Origin: Frankiaceae bacterium
GTDB taxonomy: Bacteria > Actinomycetota > Actinomycetes > Mycobacteriales > SCTD01
Assembly: GCA_016650445.1 (NCBI GenBank)
Contig: JAENVS010000027.1
Location: 1 to 64,000, forward strand
Reading direction: 5' to 3'
Length of the DNA stretch: 64,000 bases
The notes under the pieces were generated by a model. It did not search any database and had not been told where the DNA came from. It saw nothing but the letters and a program-made list of their open reading frames with translations. Within the stretch, counting starts at the first letter, position 1. Each line of letters begins with the position of its first letter. The translations under genes and the position numbers were made by a program. Positions 1 to 8,716 of the stretch are shown one piece after another.

Positions 1-519
1 ATCCCCGGGCTGGGACCGATCCTGCCCGCCACCGCCCGTGACCTGCTCGATCAGGCCGACACGATCGGGCAGACCGCGGTCGGCCCGGACGGCCAGGTCA
101 TCGCCGTCAGCGACCCGATCCGCACCCCGCGTCCAGCACCCGACCCGTGCCCGCTGGAGCGGCCGCTACCCGTCGACCCGATCCGAGCCGCCCGGCTCGC
201 GCTCCTCGCCGCCGCGCCGTTCGTACGGGAGCTGGCCTACAGCGGCTACCGCATCCCACCCCGGCTGCGCCGGTTCCTCGAAGCCCGCGACCGCACCTGC
301 GTGTTCCCCGGCTGCAACCGACAAGCCCGGCGCACCGACAAGGACCACCGCCGGCCCTGGCCGCTCGGCCCGACGAGCGCCGACAACCTTGACTGCCTGT
401 GCAGGCACCATCATCGCGCCAAGCACACCGTCTTCACCGTGCTCCGCGACACCGACGGCACCTACATCTGGATCACCCGCGGTGGCTGGCAGTTCCTCCG
501 ACAACCCAAGGGCTTCTGA
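1..519 (+). CDS. HNH endonuclease domain protein (DUF222/HNH type), 3' part only, truncated by window start
   Basis: Frame 1 is open from base 1 to the TGA at 519; contains CVFPGCNRQARRTDKDHRRPWPLGPTSADNLDCLCRHHHRAKH, an HNH/Zn-type motif. Confidence 0.85.
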   Translation: MPGLGPILPATARDLLDQADTIGQTAVGPDGQVIAVSDPIRTPRPAPDPCPLERPLPVDPIRAARLALLAAAPFVRELAYSGYRIPPRLRRFLEARDRTCVFPGCNRQARRTDKDHRRPWPLGPTSADNLDCLCRHHHRAKHTVFTVLRDTDGTYIWITRGGWQFLRQPKGF

Positions 520-616
520 CCCCGTCCGAGCCCGCCCCGCCGACAGCCACAGACGAGCCCTCGCCCGCCTGCGGCTCCGGCATGCCACGCGGCGCCCAAG
601 CCGCGTGGCACGGCAC

Positions 617-799
617 CTACCTCCGGTGGCCGGAGGCCAGCAACGCCCACAGCAGCATGAAGACGACGGCGGCTACGGGTATGGCGTACAGGAACGACTG
701 TCCCCAGTCACCTCTTGCGAGTCCGGTCCCAACAGCGGCTGCCACTGCTCCGCCGATGGCGAACGTCGCGGCGGTCTGAATGGTCGGGGGCTGTTTCAC
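617..799 (-). CDS. small membrane protein, 60 aa
   Basis: Two hydrophobic segments in MKQPPTIQTAATFAIGGAVAAAVGTGLARGDWGQSFLYAIPVAAVVFMLLWALLASGHRR; ATG start. Confidence 0.5.
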   Translation of the reverse strand: MKQPPTIQTAATFAIGGAVAAAVGTGLARGDWGQSFLYAIPVAAVVFMLLWALLASGHRR

Positions 800-1018
800 C
801 GCCGGAACGTAGCCCGTCGCGCTGGAAACGGCACCTCTCTGCTCGCCGGGATCGCCCGCCGTACGGATGAGATCGGAGCGTGCCGCACCTGAGGGGCTCC
901 GATTTGATGCGTACGGCGGCCCAAGGGAGGCACGTAGAGAAGGCCGGTTCTCGTCGGGTCAGTGGTGCCCGCGCAGTTCGGCGATGAGCCTGGCTGTCAG
1001 GCTCGATCGCGGCCGCTG

Positions 1019-2719
1019 CTACGGGCGCATGGCGTAGGTGCCGGCGAGGTCGCGGACCTGCTGCCAGACGTGGCCGTAGCGGGCGTCGTCACGGGCCGGC
1101 GCGCGCACGTGGTCCAGTGCCCACATCTGCTGCGCCTTGGTGGCGGCGGCCTTGCCGTGCAGGTCGACGGCGTACGCCGAGAAGTCGCGCACGAACACGT
1201 CGAAGACCTGGTCGACGAGCCGGCGGTCGACGTTGGCGAGGGCCGCCTGCTCGAGGATCAGCTGGCCGTAGACGACGAGGGTGAACAGCTCGCCGAGCAC
1301 GAGCAGCAGGTCGAGGTCCTTCGCCTGCTCGGCGTCCGGGCCGGCCGTCGTGACGAGCGTGACGAGGCCTTCGGCCTGCTCGCGGAAGACGGCGACGTTG
1401 GGGACGTCGGCGTAGACGTCGTACGCCGTCCGCCAGTCGCCGAAGCCGATCGCGCCGAGTCCGCGCGCGGGTCCCTGGTGGAACAGGAACGCGTCGTCGG
1501 CCGCGTCGCGGCAACGCGTGACCGCCGGCACGTCGCTCACCTTGAGCAGGTACTGCGGCAGGAACTTCAGCACCAGTGCCATGTTGACGTGCACGGTGCC
1601 CTCGAGCTTGGGAAGCGCGCGGATGTCCATCGCGGCCTGCTCGAAGTAGGTGTCCTTCTCGAAGCCGCGCGCGGCGATGACGTCCCACAGCGCATCGATG
1701 CAGCGCTCGCCCTCGGTCGTGACCTTCATCTTCGTGACCGGGTTGAACAGCAGGTACCGCCGGTCCTCTGCGGACGCGGAGCGGAAGTAGTCGATGGCGC
1801 GCTCGCCGTACAGCTTCATCGCGATCAGCCGTGCGTACGCGTCGGTGAGGCCCTGCCGGACGTGCGGGAAGTCGGTCACCCGCTTGCCGTAGAGCACCCG
1901 GTGGTCGGCATGGGTGATCGCCTCGTAGAACGCGTGCTCGCAGATGCCGATGGAAGCGAAGCCGAGGTTGAACTTGCCGATATTGACGGTGTTGAGCGCG
2001 GCGTCGAAGGCGGCCGGTCCGGTGTGCAGGATGTCGGCGTCCGTGAGCGGGTAGTCGTGCAGCCGGAACTCGCTGACGTACATCTGCCCCATCACGACGT
2101 TCTGCACGAGCTCGTACGACGGGTGCCGGCTGTCGACTGCGAAGAAGACGTAGCCGTCCGGCCCCTCGACGTCGGCGCGCCGGCCGAAGACCGACACCAT
2201 CCCGGCGACGTTGCCGTTGCCGATGTAGTACTTGCCGCCGGTGGCGGTGAAACCTTCCGCGGCTGGGGTCAGGACCATGTCGGTGCTGTAGATGTCGGCA
2301 CCGTGCGCCTGCTCGGACAGGCCGAAGGCGAACACCCCGCCGTCGGCCAGGACCTCCGTCGCGCGCGCCTTGGCGGCTTGGTTGCCGCTCTGCCAGATCG
2401 GTCCGAGGCCGAGGATGGTGACCTGCCACGTGTACCAGTAGCCCAGGCCGTAGAAGGCGAGCACCTCACCGAACGCGCAGATGCGGGCGGTGTCCCAGCG
2501 ACCGCCCTGCTCGCCGGGGGTGAGCAGCGTCTCGAACGCCTTCTCCGACGCGATGAAGGCGAGGAAGTCGGCGTACCACTCGCGCTCGTGGTGGGCGCGC
2601 TTCAGCTCCACCTTGCCGCGCTGCTCGAACCACTCGATGGTCGCGGTGATCAGCCGGCGCGCCTCCGGGTCCAGCTCGGCGGGGTCGTACGACGTCGGGT
2701 CGAGCAGCAGGCCGGTCAT
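1019..2719 (-). CDS. acyl-CoA dehydrogenase family protein
   Basis: 566 aa; ALSEQAHGADIYSTDM / GGKYYIGNGNVAGM / RGFEKDTYFEQAAMDIRALPKLEGTVHVN resemble the acyl-CoA dehydrogenase/oxidase fold. Confidence 0.8.
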   Translation of the reverse strand: MTGLLLDPTSYDPAELDPEARRLITATIEWFEQRGKVELKRAHHEREWYADFLAFIASEKAFETLLTPGEQGGRWDTARICAFGEVLAFYGLGYWYTWQVTILGLGPIWQSGNQAAKARATEVLADGGVFAFGLSEQAHGADIYSTDMVLTPAAEGFTATGGKYYIGNGNVAGMVSVFGRRADVEGPDGYVFFAVDSRHPSYELVQNVVMGQMYVSEFRLHDYPLTDADILHTGPAAFDAALNTVNIGKFNLGFASIGICEHAFYEAITHADHRVLYGKRVTDFPHVRQGLTDAYARLIAMKLYGERAIDYFRSASAEDRRYLLFNPVTKMKVTTEGERCIDALWDVIAARGFEKDTYFEQAAMDIRALPKLEGTVHVNMALVLKFLPQYLLKVSDVPAVTRCRDAADDAFLFHQGPARGLGAIGFGDWRTAYDVYADVPNVAVFREQAEGLVTLVTTAGPDAEQAKDLDLLLVLGELFTLVVYGQLILEQAALANVDRRLVDQVFDVFVRDFSAYAVDLHGKAAATKAQQMWALDHVRAPARDDARYGHVWQQVRDLAGTYAMRP

Positions 2720-2747
2720 GCGATCACTCTCGCACTGTCACGTCACA

Positions 2748-3638
2748 TCAGGGCCGTACGCCGATCTCGGCGTGGGCGCTGCGGTCCAGGTGCCAGCTGC
2801 GCTCCGGTTTCCAGCCGCGCCGCGTGAGCCGGTCCAACCGGATGTGGGCTGTCGCGACCTCGCTGTTGTGGCAGGTCGCGGTGGCGCCGTCGGGGTCGGT
2901 GTAGCCGATCTGCACCGAGCGGTCCGGGTCCTGGTGGACGTCGACGCGAATGCGGTGCCGTGCGCCGAGAAGACCGCGGACCCGCCAGTCCGGCAGCCCG
3001 AGCCGGGCCCGCAGCAGCGGCGCCTGCCGGAGTGGGTCTCGTGGCCGGTCGATGCCGTCCACCCGTAGTTGCAAGAAGGTCAGCGGCGGGAGGGCCGACA
3101 GTCCCGGCCGCGTCGAGACCGCCGACACGATCTCCAGCACGTCACCGCCGCCGAGGTCGGCGTGCAGCCAGCCCCACCGGCGGGCGCTGCCATGGCCGTA
3201 TATCCGGGCCGATGCACCAGGCGCGTTCTGAAGCTCGAAGACCCGGTCGCCGACGGCGAAGGTGCCGTCGTACGACCCCGTGGGGGAGGGCACCACCTGC
3301 GCGGCCGGAAGCAGCTCGCGCTCCCAGGCGTAGCGGGGAAAGGTGAACAGCGTCGGCCCGCCGTCATTCGTGCACCGCAGCTCCCAGGACAGCGGGCCGG
3401 CTTGACCTCGCAGCTCGTCGGGTGGCAGCCCGTCCGGCGGGGTCGGTCCGAAGCGCTCCCACACCGGCGGTGCGTCGATCGGGAACGCAGCTGCCCACCC
3501 GTGGACGAACGCCGCGCCGGTGGTCGGCGCGACGAGCTCCGTGTGCAGCCAGAAGCCGGTGCCGGTCGCCGGGTCGGTGAGAGTCGTGTACCAGACCTCG
3601 AGCCGTCCGGTCTGGCCGCGCCACCGCGGGGTTCTCAC
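2748..3638 (-). CDS. conserved hypothetical protein (possible lipocalin/AttH-like beta-barrel)
   Basis: GTG start at 3638 overlaps the upstream gene's stop by 4 bp (GTGA); long coherent frame VRTPRWRGQTGRLEVWYTTLTDPATGTGFWLHTEL... Confidence 0.6.
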   Translation of the reverse strand: MRTPRWRGQTGRLEVWYTTLTDPATGTGFWLHTELVAPTTGAAFVHGWAAAFPIDAPPVWERFGPTPPDGLPPDELRGQAGPLSWELRCTNDGGPTLFTFPRYAWERELLPAAQVVPSPTGSYDGTFAVGDRVFELQNAPGASARIYGHGSARRWGWLHADLGGGDVLEIVSAVSTRPGLSALPPLTFLQLRVDGIDRPRDPLRQAPLLRARLGLPDWRVRGLLGARHRIRVDVHQDPDRSVQIGYTDPDGATATCHNSEVATAHIRLDRLTRRGWKPERSWHLDRSAHAEIGVRP

Positions 3639-4876
3639 CCGGATTCCTTCGCAGTCCAGGAGAAGACGCCTTTGGACATCGTGGACGCCTCTGCTTCGGC
3701 GCGTGCGCCGTAGACGTCCGCACGGGCTGCGTTGACGACATCGTCGTCCGGGGCTGCCTGCCAGGCGAGCTCGGCGAGGTGTCCCGCGAGCCGGAGGTCG
3801 CCCGCATCGGCAAGAGCCCGAGCCCTGTCTGCCAGCGCCCGCGCTCCACCGGCAAGGGCAGCCAGCTCTGTCGCGAGCGCCTTGGCGGGCGCCGGCTTGA
3901 GGTGCGCCGGGTCGCCGTCCCACCACCCGCCGTACAACCGCCAGATGTTGCGTACGACGAACTCCGGCTCGTCGTACACGGGTCGCAGGTAGGGCCGGTC
4001 GAGCAGGTGCTGCGGTGCGCGCACGGTGTGCACGATGTCGTCCAGACGCGCGCCCTCGTTCATCATCGCGACGGTCGCGTCGTGCAGGTGCTCGAGGAGC
4101 TCGGCGGTCTCGGTGAGCGCCAGCCGGATCCGGTCCGCGCCGACGACAGGAACGCCGTGCCCCGGCAGCATCAGCTCGGCGCCGAGCTCGGCCATGTCGC
4201 GCAGGCCGGCCGCCCACTCGCGCGGGTAGCGCTGCACCTTCTGCGGGTTGCCGGCGTTGGGCGAGGCCCAGATGAACAGGTCGCCGCAGCAGAGCACCTT
4301 GCGATCCGGGATCCAGGTATAGGTGTGGTCGTCGGTCTCACCGCGGCAGTGCCGCAGCTCGAAGCGCGCGCCGCCGACGTCGAGCGCGAGCGCGTCGCGA
4401 TACGTCTGGTCCGGGTAGCGGTATGCCCGTGGCCAGAGCAGGTCGGGCAGCTGGAACTGCCGCTGGTTGATGACCTCGTTGTAGCCCGCAGTGAGGATGT
4501 AGCGGTCGAAGCGGGCCGGCAGGGCCTCGTGCGCCACGACGCGCGGTGCCGGCCAGTCGTGAGCGGCGGACTCCTCTTCGAAAACAGGTACGCCGAAGAC
4601 GTGGTCGATGTGCCCGTGCGAGTACACCGCCGTGTGCAGCCGCGACGTGTCCCACCGCCGCAACGTGCCATGCACGTGCTGCGCGAGCGGTGCGCTCCCG
4701 GTGTCGACGAGTACCAGACCGTCGTCGGTCCGGAAGGCACTGACGTTGGCGAACGACGGCACGAACGCCACGCCGTCGGCGACCTCCTGCGCCTCGCCGA
4801 TCAGTGAGAACGGATGGCTCTCCTCGACCGTCGTCTCGCCGCGCCAGAGCTTGTCCGCCAGGTCGAGGACGTCCAT
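3635..4876 (-). CDS. MBL-fold metallohydrolase, alkyl/aryl-sulfatase (BDS1-like) family
   Basis: YSHGHIDHVFG metal-binding motif, HCRGETDDHTYTWIPDRKVLCCGDLFIWASPNAGNPQKVQRYPREWA, typical of alkylsulfatase-type MBL proteins. Confidence 0.85.
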   Translation of the reverse strand: MDVLDLADKLWRGETTVEESHPFSLIGEAQEVADGVAFVPSFANVSAFRTDDGLVLVDTGSAPLAQHVHGTLRRWDTSRLHTAVYSHGHIDHVFGVPVFEEESAAHDWPAPRVVAHEALPARFDRYILTAGYNEVINQRQFQLPDLLWPRAYRYPDQTYRDALALDVGGARFELRHCRGETDDHTYTWIPDRKVLCCGDLFIWASPNAGNPQKVQRYPREWAAGLRDMAELGAELMLPGHGVPVVGADRIRLALTETAELLEHLHDATVAMMNEGARLDDIVHTVRAPQHLLDRPYLRPVYDEPEFVVRNIWRLYGGWWDGDPAHLKPAPAKALATELAALAGGARALADRARALADAGDLRLAGHLAELAWQAAPDDDVVNAARADVYGARAEAEASTMSKGVFSWTAKESG

Positions 4877-4879
4877 CGG

Positions 4880-5473
4880 CTACTGCGCTGCCGGGTCGCC
4901 GGCCGGCAGGACGCCTGCGGCCAGATCGCTGCGCTTCCAGTCCGGCACCGGCGTCGGCTCGCCCTGGTGCGGCACGAACCGCGAGGGCTCGACCAGCTCC
5001 ATCCGGTGGATGTACCGAGGGCAGTTCGGGAACACCTGCGTGACCGCCACCCGGACGACCCCCTGGGCTTCGGCGTACGACGCGGTCAGCTCGTCGTCCT
5101 CGTCGAGGGTGGCCGTGCCCTCGATCCGCAGCCGCGACGGGCTCTCGAAGTCGACGAACAGAAGCCCGACCTTCGGGTTGACCTGGACGTTGCCCAGCGA
5201 GAGGTACATCCCGTTCCCGTCGTACACCGGGAAGCAGATCGTCCGCTCGTCGAGAACCCTGACGAATCCGGCATCTCCACCCTTGTAGGAGCATTGCGGT
5301 TGCCCGTCCGCGTCCGCCGTCGCGAGGAAGAACATGCTCATCCGCTCCAGGAAGGCGCGTTCTCCCGGCCCGAGGACGTCGGAGTGGACCTTCTCGACGA
5401 GCCGGTCGGCGAGTCGCCGGGTGTCGTGCCGGTCCTGCAGCTGGCGTGATCCGTCGTGGTAGCGCTCGGTCAT
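4880..5473 (-). CDS. pyridoxamine 5'-phosphate oxidase family protein
   Basis: MTERYHDGSRQLQDRHDTRRLADRL...FFLATADADGQPQCSYKGGDAGFVRVLDERTICFPVYDGNGMYLSLGNVQVNPKVGLLFVDF, PPOX split-barrel pattern. Confidence 0.85.
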   Translation of the reverse strand: MTERYHDGSRQLQDRHDTRRLADRLVEKVHSDVLGPGERAFLERMSMFFLATADADGQPQCSYKGGDAGFVRVLDERTICFPVYDGNGMYLSLGNVQVNPKVGLLFVDFESPSRLRIEGTATLDEDDELTASYAEAQGVVRVAVTQVFPNCPRYIHRMELVEPSRFVPHQGEPTPVPDWKRSDLAAGVLPAGDPAAQ

Positions 5474-5539
5474 GCCGCCAGTGTGGACTGTCACCCGGGA
5501 GTGAGCAGGAGTCCGGGTGTCGGAAGCGAACCCATCCAG

Positions 5540-6712
5540 GTGATCGAGGGGAGCACACGCCGCCGGGTGCTTCTCGCCGCCCTGGTGGCGATCGTTCCGT
5601 GCCTGTCGTACTCCGGCGCCTCGGCGGACACCGCGCCGCGGACCGCCACCCGCACGGTCGAGGCGTCGTACAGCCGAGCGGGCGGGATCGCCCCCGCAAG
5701 TGGCCAGCCGGTGCTGCTGTCCCCGGGGCCGGCGCACCCGTCGAAGTCGCCGGAGAACAAGGCGCAGATCGCGGTGAGCGACCAGTCCGGCCGGGCCGTG
5801 GCGATCCACATCCAGTACCAGCCGGCCGGGCAGACGAGCACGACGACGCGGGTCTACTGCGGCACGAGCCCGACGCTCGCCATCGCGGTCGGGTCGACCG
5901 TCCAGGTCACGACCCTTGCCGGCACCTGCCCGAGCGGCACAGCGTCGCTGCCGACGAGCGGGCGCATCGCGATCGTCTTCACCCGGCCGCTGCCACCGCC
6001 GAAGCCGCCGACCATCAGCCCCGAGAACCGCTGGGCACTCCTCATCGGCGTGCAGGACTACGCCGGCAACGTCCACTCGACGTACGGCGCCCGCGGCGAC
6101 GTCAACGCCGCGCGCACGGCTCTCTTGCGCAGCGGCTGGCGCAATGACCACATCATGGTCCTGCTCGACGGGCAGGCGACGGCGAGCGCGATCCTCGACG
6201 CCATGGCGTGGCTCGCGGCGCGCAGCGGACCGAGCACCTTCACGCTGTTCCACTACTCCGGGCACATCTGCATCGCCAGCCGCGGCCCGTGCCCGTCAGG
6301 ACACACGTGGCTGTGGGGCTACGACAACCGGTTCATCCCGGAGACGACGGTCGGGTCGGTGCTCGGTCAGGTGCAGGGCCGCGCGTGGTTCGACTTCGCC
6401 GGCTGCGAAGCTGGTGCGTTCAACGTCGGGCTGAGTTCGCCGAAGCGGCTGTTCAGCGCGTCGTCCCGGCCGGATGAGACGTCGTACGAGCAGCCGGCCT
6501 GGAAGGAGTCCGTCTGGGGTGGCCTCGTCTGGGACCACGCCTTCCTGCAGGGCAAGGCCGGCGCCAAGCCGAACAAGGCGACGATCGGGCAGATGGTCGC
6601 CTACGGCAAGGCGCAGGCGCCGCGTGTGACCGCGAAGCAGGCCGCGGGGCCGCAGCATCCGGTCGTCGTGGGCGGCGACCCGACCCAGAGCCTGTACGCG
6701 CCGCGGCCCTAA
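5540..6712 (+). CDS. secreted caspase-like (C14-type) peptidase
   Basis: Signal peptide VIEGSTRRRVLLAALVAIVPCLSYSGASA, then RWALLIGVQDYAG...FTLFHYSGH...WFDFAGCEAGAF (His/Cys dyad). Start chosen as GTG at 5540. Confidence 0.7.
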   Translation: MIEGSTRRRVLLAALVAIVPCLSYSGASADTAPRTATRTVEASYSRAGGIAPASGQPVLLSPGPAHPSKSPENKAQIAVSDQSGRAVAIHIQYQPAGQTSTTTRVYCGTSPTLAIAVGSTVQVTTLAGTCPSGTASLPTSGRIAIVFTRPLPPPKPPTISPENRWALLIGVQDYAGNVHSTYGARGDVNAARTALLRSGWRNDHIMVLLDGQATASAILDAMAWLAARSGPSTFTLFHYSGHICIASRGPCPSGHTWLWGYDNRFIPETTVGSVLGQVQGRAWFDFAGCEAGAFNVGLSSPKRLFSASSRPDETSYEQPAWKESVWGGLVWDHAFLQGKAGAKPNKATIGQMVAYGKAQAPRVTAKQAAGPQHPVVVGGDPTQSLYAPRP

Positions 6713-6717
6713 CAGGC

Positions 6718-7830
6718 ATGCTGGCCGCCATGACGACGGCCACGAACCTCCCGAGCGCCCCGTCTCGCCTCGCCGATCCCGGCGAGGGGATCTCCGCCGA
6801 TGAGCTCGCGCTCGCCGGGCGCAACCACGCGCTGCTCCTCGAAGCGATGCGACACGACGTCACACCCGCCGGGCTGCACTACGTCCTCGTGCACTACGAC
6901 GTGCCGGACGTCGACGCCACCACCTGGACGCTGTCGGTGGACGGCAAGGTGGCGACGCCGCTGTCGATGGATCTGGAGCGGCTGCGGGCCTACCCGCCGG
7001 TCAGCATCCCGGTCACGATGGAGTGCGCGGGCAACGGCCGTGCGCACCTCGAGCCGCGCCCGGTCAGCCAGCCCTGGTTGGAGGGCGCGGTCGGGACGGC
7101 GGTCTGGACCGGCGCGCGGCTCGTCGATGTCCTGGCCGATGCCCGCCCGACGGGTCGCGCTGTCGACGTGGTGTTCACCGGCGCGGACCATGGGGTGGAG
7201 CGCGGGGTCGAGCAGGACTACGCCCGTGGCCTGTCGCTCGCCGAGGCGCTGCGGCCGGATGTTCTGCTGGCCTACGAGATGAACGGCCAGCCGCTTCCAC
7301 CGCAGCACGGCTTCCCGCTCCGGTTGGTGGTGCCCGGCTGGTACGGCATGACGTCGGTCAAGTGGCTCACCTCGATCACCCTCACCGACGCGCCGTACGA
7401 CGGCTTCCAGAACGCCGTCGCCTACCGCGTCAAGCAGGACGTCGACGACGTGGGCGAGCCCGTGTCGCGGATCGCGGTGCGGGCGCTGATGATCCCGCCC
7501 GGCTTCCCGGACTTCGGCTCGCGTCGTCGCATCGTCGAGGCCGGACACGTCGCGCTGAGTGGTCGCGCCTGGTCCGGCCGCGGAGTCGTGACGCGCGTCG
7601 AGGTCTCGTACGACGGCGGTACGACGTGGGCGGACGCGGTCCTCGAGCCGGCGCCGGGACGGTTTGCCTGGGCGAGGTGGACCGCAACCTGGACCGCGAC
7701 GCCCGGGGACCACGAGCTGTCCGTCCGGGCCACCGACGACACCGGTGACACGCAGCCGACATCTCCTGCGTGGAACGCCCAGGGCATGGCCAACAACGGG
7801 GTGCAGCGCGTGCACGCGCATGTCCGCTGA
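6718..7830 (+). CDS. molybdopterin-dependent sulfite oxidase family protein
   Basis: VTMECAGNGRAHLEPR, YEMNGQPLPPQHGFPLRLVVPGWYGMTSVKWLTSI; sulfite oxidase Moco and dimerisation domains. Confidence 0.9.
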   Translation: MLAAMTTATNLPSAPSRLADPGEGISADELALAGRNHALLLEAMRHDVTPAGLHYVLVHYDVPDVDATTWTLSVDGKVATPLSMDLERLRAYPPVSIPVTMECAGNGRAHLEPRPVSQPWLEGAVGTAVWTGARLVDVLADARPTGRAVDVVFTGADHGVERGVEQDYARGLSLAEALRPDVLLAYEMNGQPLPPQHGFPLRLVVPGWYGMTSVKWLTSITLTDAPYDGFQNAVAYRVKQDVDDVGEPVSRIAVRALMIPPGFPDFGSRRRIVEAGHVALSGRAWSGRGVVTRVEVSYDGGTTWADAVLEPAPGRFAWARWTATWTATPGDHELSVRATDDTGDTQPTSPAWNAQGMANNGVQRVHAHVR

Positions 7831-8716
7831 CGTCCTCGTCCTGGGCTCGCTGAACGTCGACCTCGTCATGCGCGTGCCGCGCATCCCGCAGGTGGGGGAG
7901 ACCGTCGCCGACGGCCGCTTCGCCCGTCGACGCGGCGGCAAGGGCGCGAACCAGGCCGTGGCCGCGGCGCGGCTCGGTGCACGCGTGCGCATGGTCGGCG
8001 GCGTCGGTGCCGACGACGAGGGCCGCTACGCCCTCGCCGGGCTCGTGGCCGAGGGCGTCGACACCTCACTCGTCGAGGTGGTGCCGGATCAGCCGACCGG
8101 CACCGCGCTGATCCTCGTCGACGACGCCGGCGACAACCTCATCGCGGTCGCCTCGGGCGCCAACGCGTGCATCGCCGTGTCGGCTGGATTCGCCGACGTA
8201 CTGGCGTCAGGACCTGGCGTGCTGCTCGCCTCGCTGGAGGTCCCCGTCGACGTCGTGCTGTCGGTGGCGGCGATGGCGCTCGATGCCGGCTGGGCGGTCG
8301 TCGTCAACCCGGCTCCGGCACCGCCGCCCGGCACGTCATGGCCGGCCGGCGCGGTTCTCACGCCCAACCAGAGCGAGCTGCAGTCGATGACCGGCGAAGG
8401 TGACGTCGAGACAGCCGTGCGACAGCTCGCCACCGACAGCGGCTGCCGGATTGTGGCGACACTCGGCGCGGAGGGGGTGCTCCTCTGCACCGGCGACACG
8501 GTCGAGCGGGTCGCCGGTGTCCCGGTGCAGTGCGTCGACACGACCGGCGCCGGCGACGCCTTCAACGGGGCGCTGGCGATGGGCCTCGCCGCCGGCTTGT
8601 CGCTCACGGAGGCGGTGCGGCAGGCGAACGCGGCGGCGGCGTACTCGACCGAGACCGCCGGCGCCCAGGAGGGCCTGCTCACGCTCGCGCAGCTGCAGTC
8701 CCGGTCCCGCGGCTAG
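7820..8716 (+). CDS. rbsK: ribokinase / PfkB family carbohydrate kinase
   Basis: MSADVLVLGSLNVDLVMRVPRIPQVGETV; RRGGKGANQAVAAARLGA; DTTGAGDAFNGALA. Confidence 0.92.
   Translation: MSADVLVLGSLNVDLVMRVPRIPQVGETVADGRFARRRGGKGANQAVAAARLGARVRMVGGVGADDEGRYALAGLVAEGVDTSLVEVVPDQPTGTALILVDDAGDNLIAVASGANACIAVSAGFADVLASGPGVLLASLEVPVDVVLSVAAMALDAGWAVVVNPAPAPPPGTSWPAGAVLTPNQSELQSMTGEGDVETAVRQLATDSGCRIVATLGAEGVLLCTGDTVERVAGVPVQCVDTTGAGDAFNGALAMGLAAGLSLTEAVRQANAAAAYSTETAGAQEGLLTLAQLQSRSRG

Noticed and set aside
962-2827. 621-aa plus-strand ORF antisense to the acyl-CoA dehydrogenase
   Set aside because: High-GC shadow frame; low-complexity Val/Glu/Arg/Asp composition with no domain signal, while the opposite frame is a clear enzyme.
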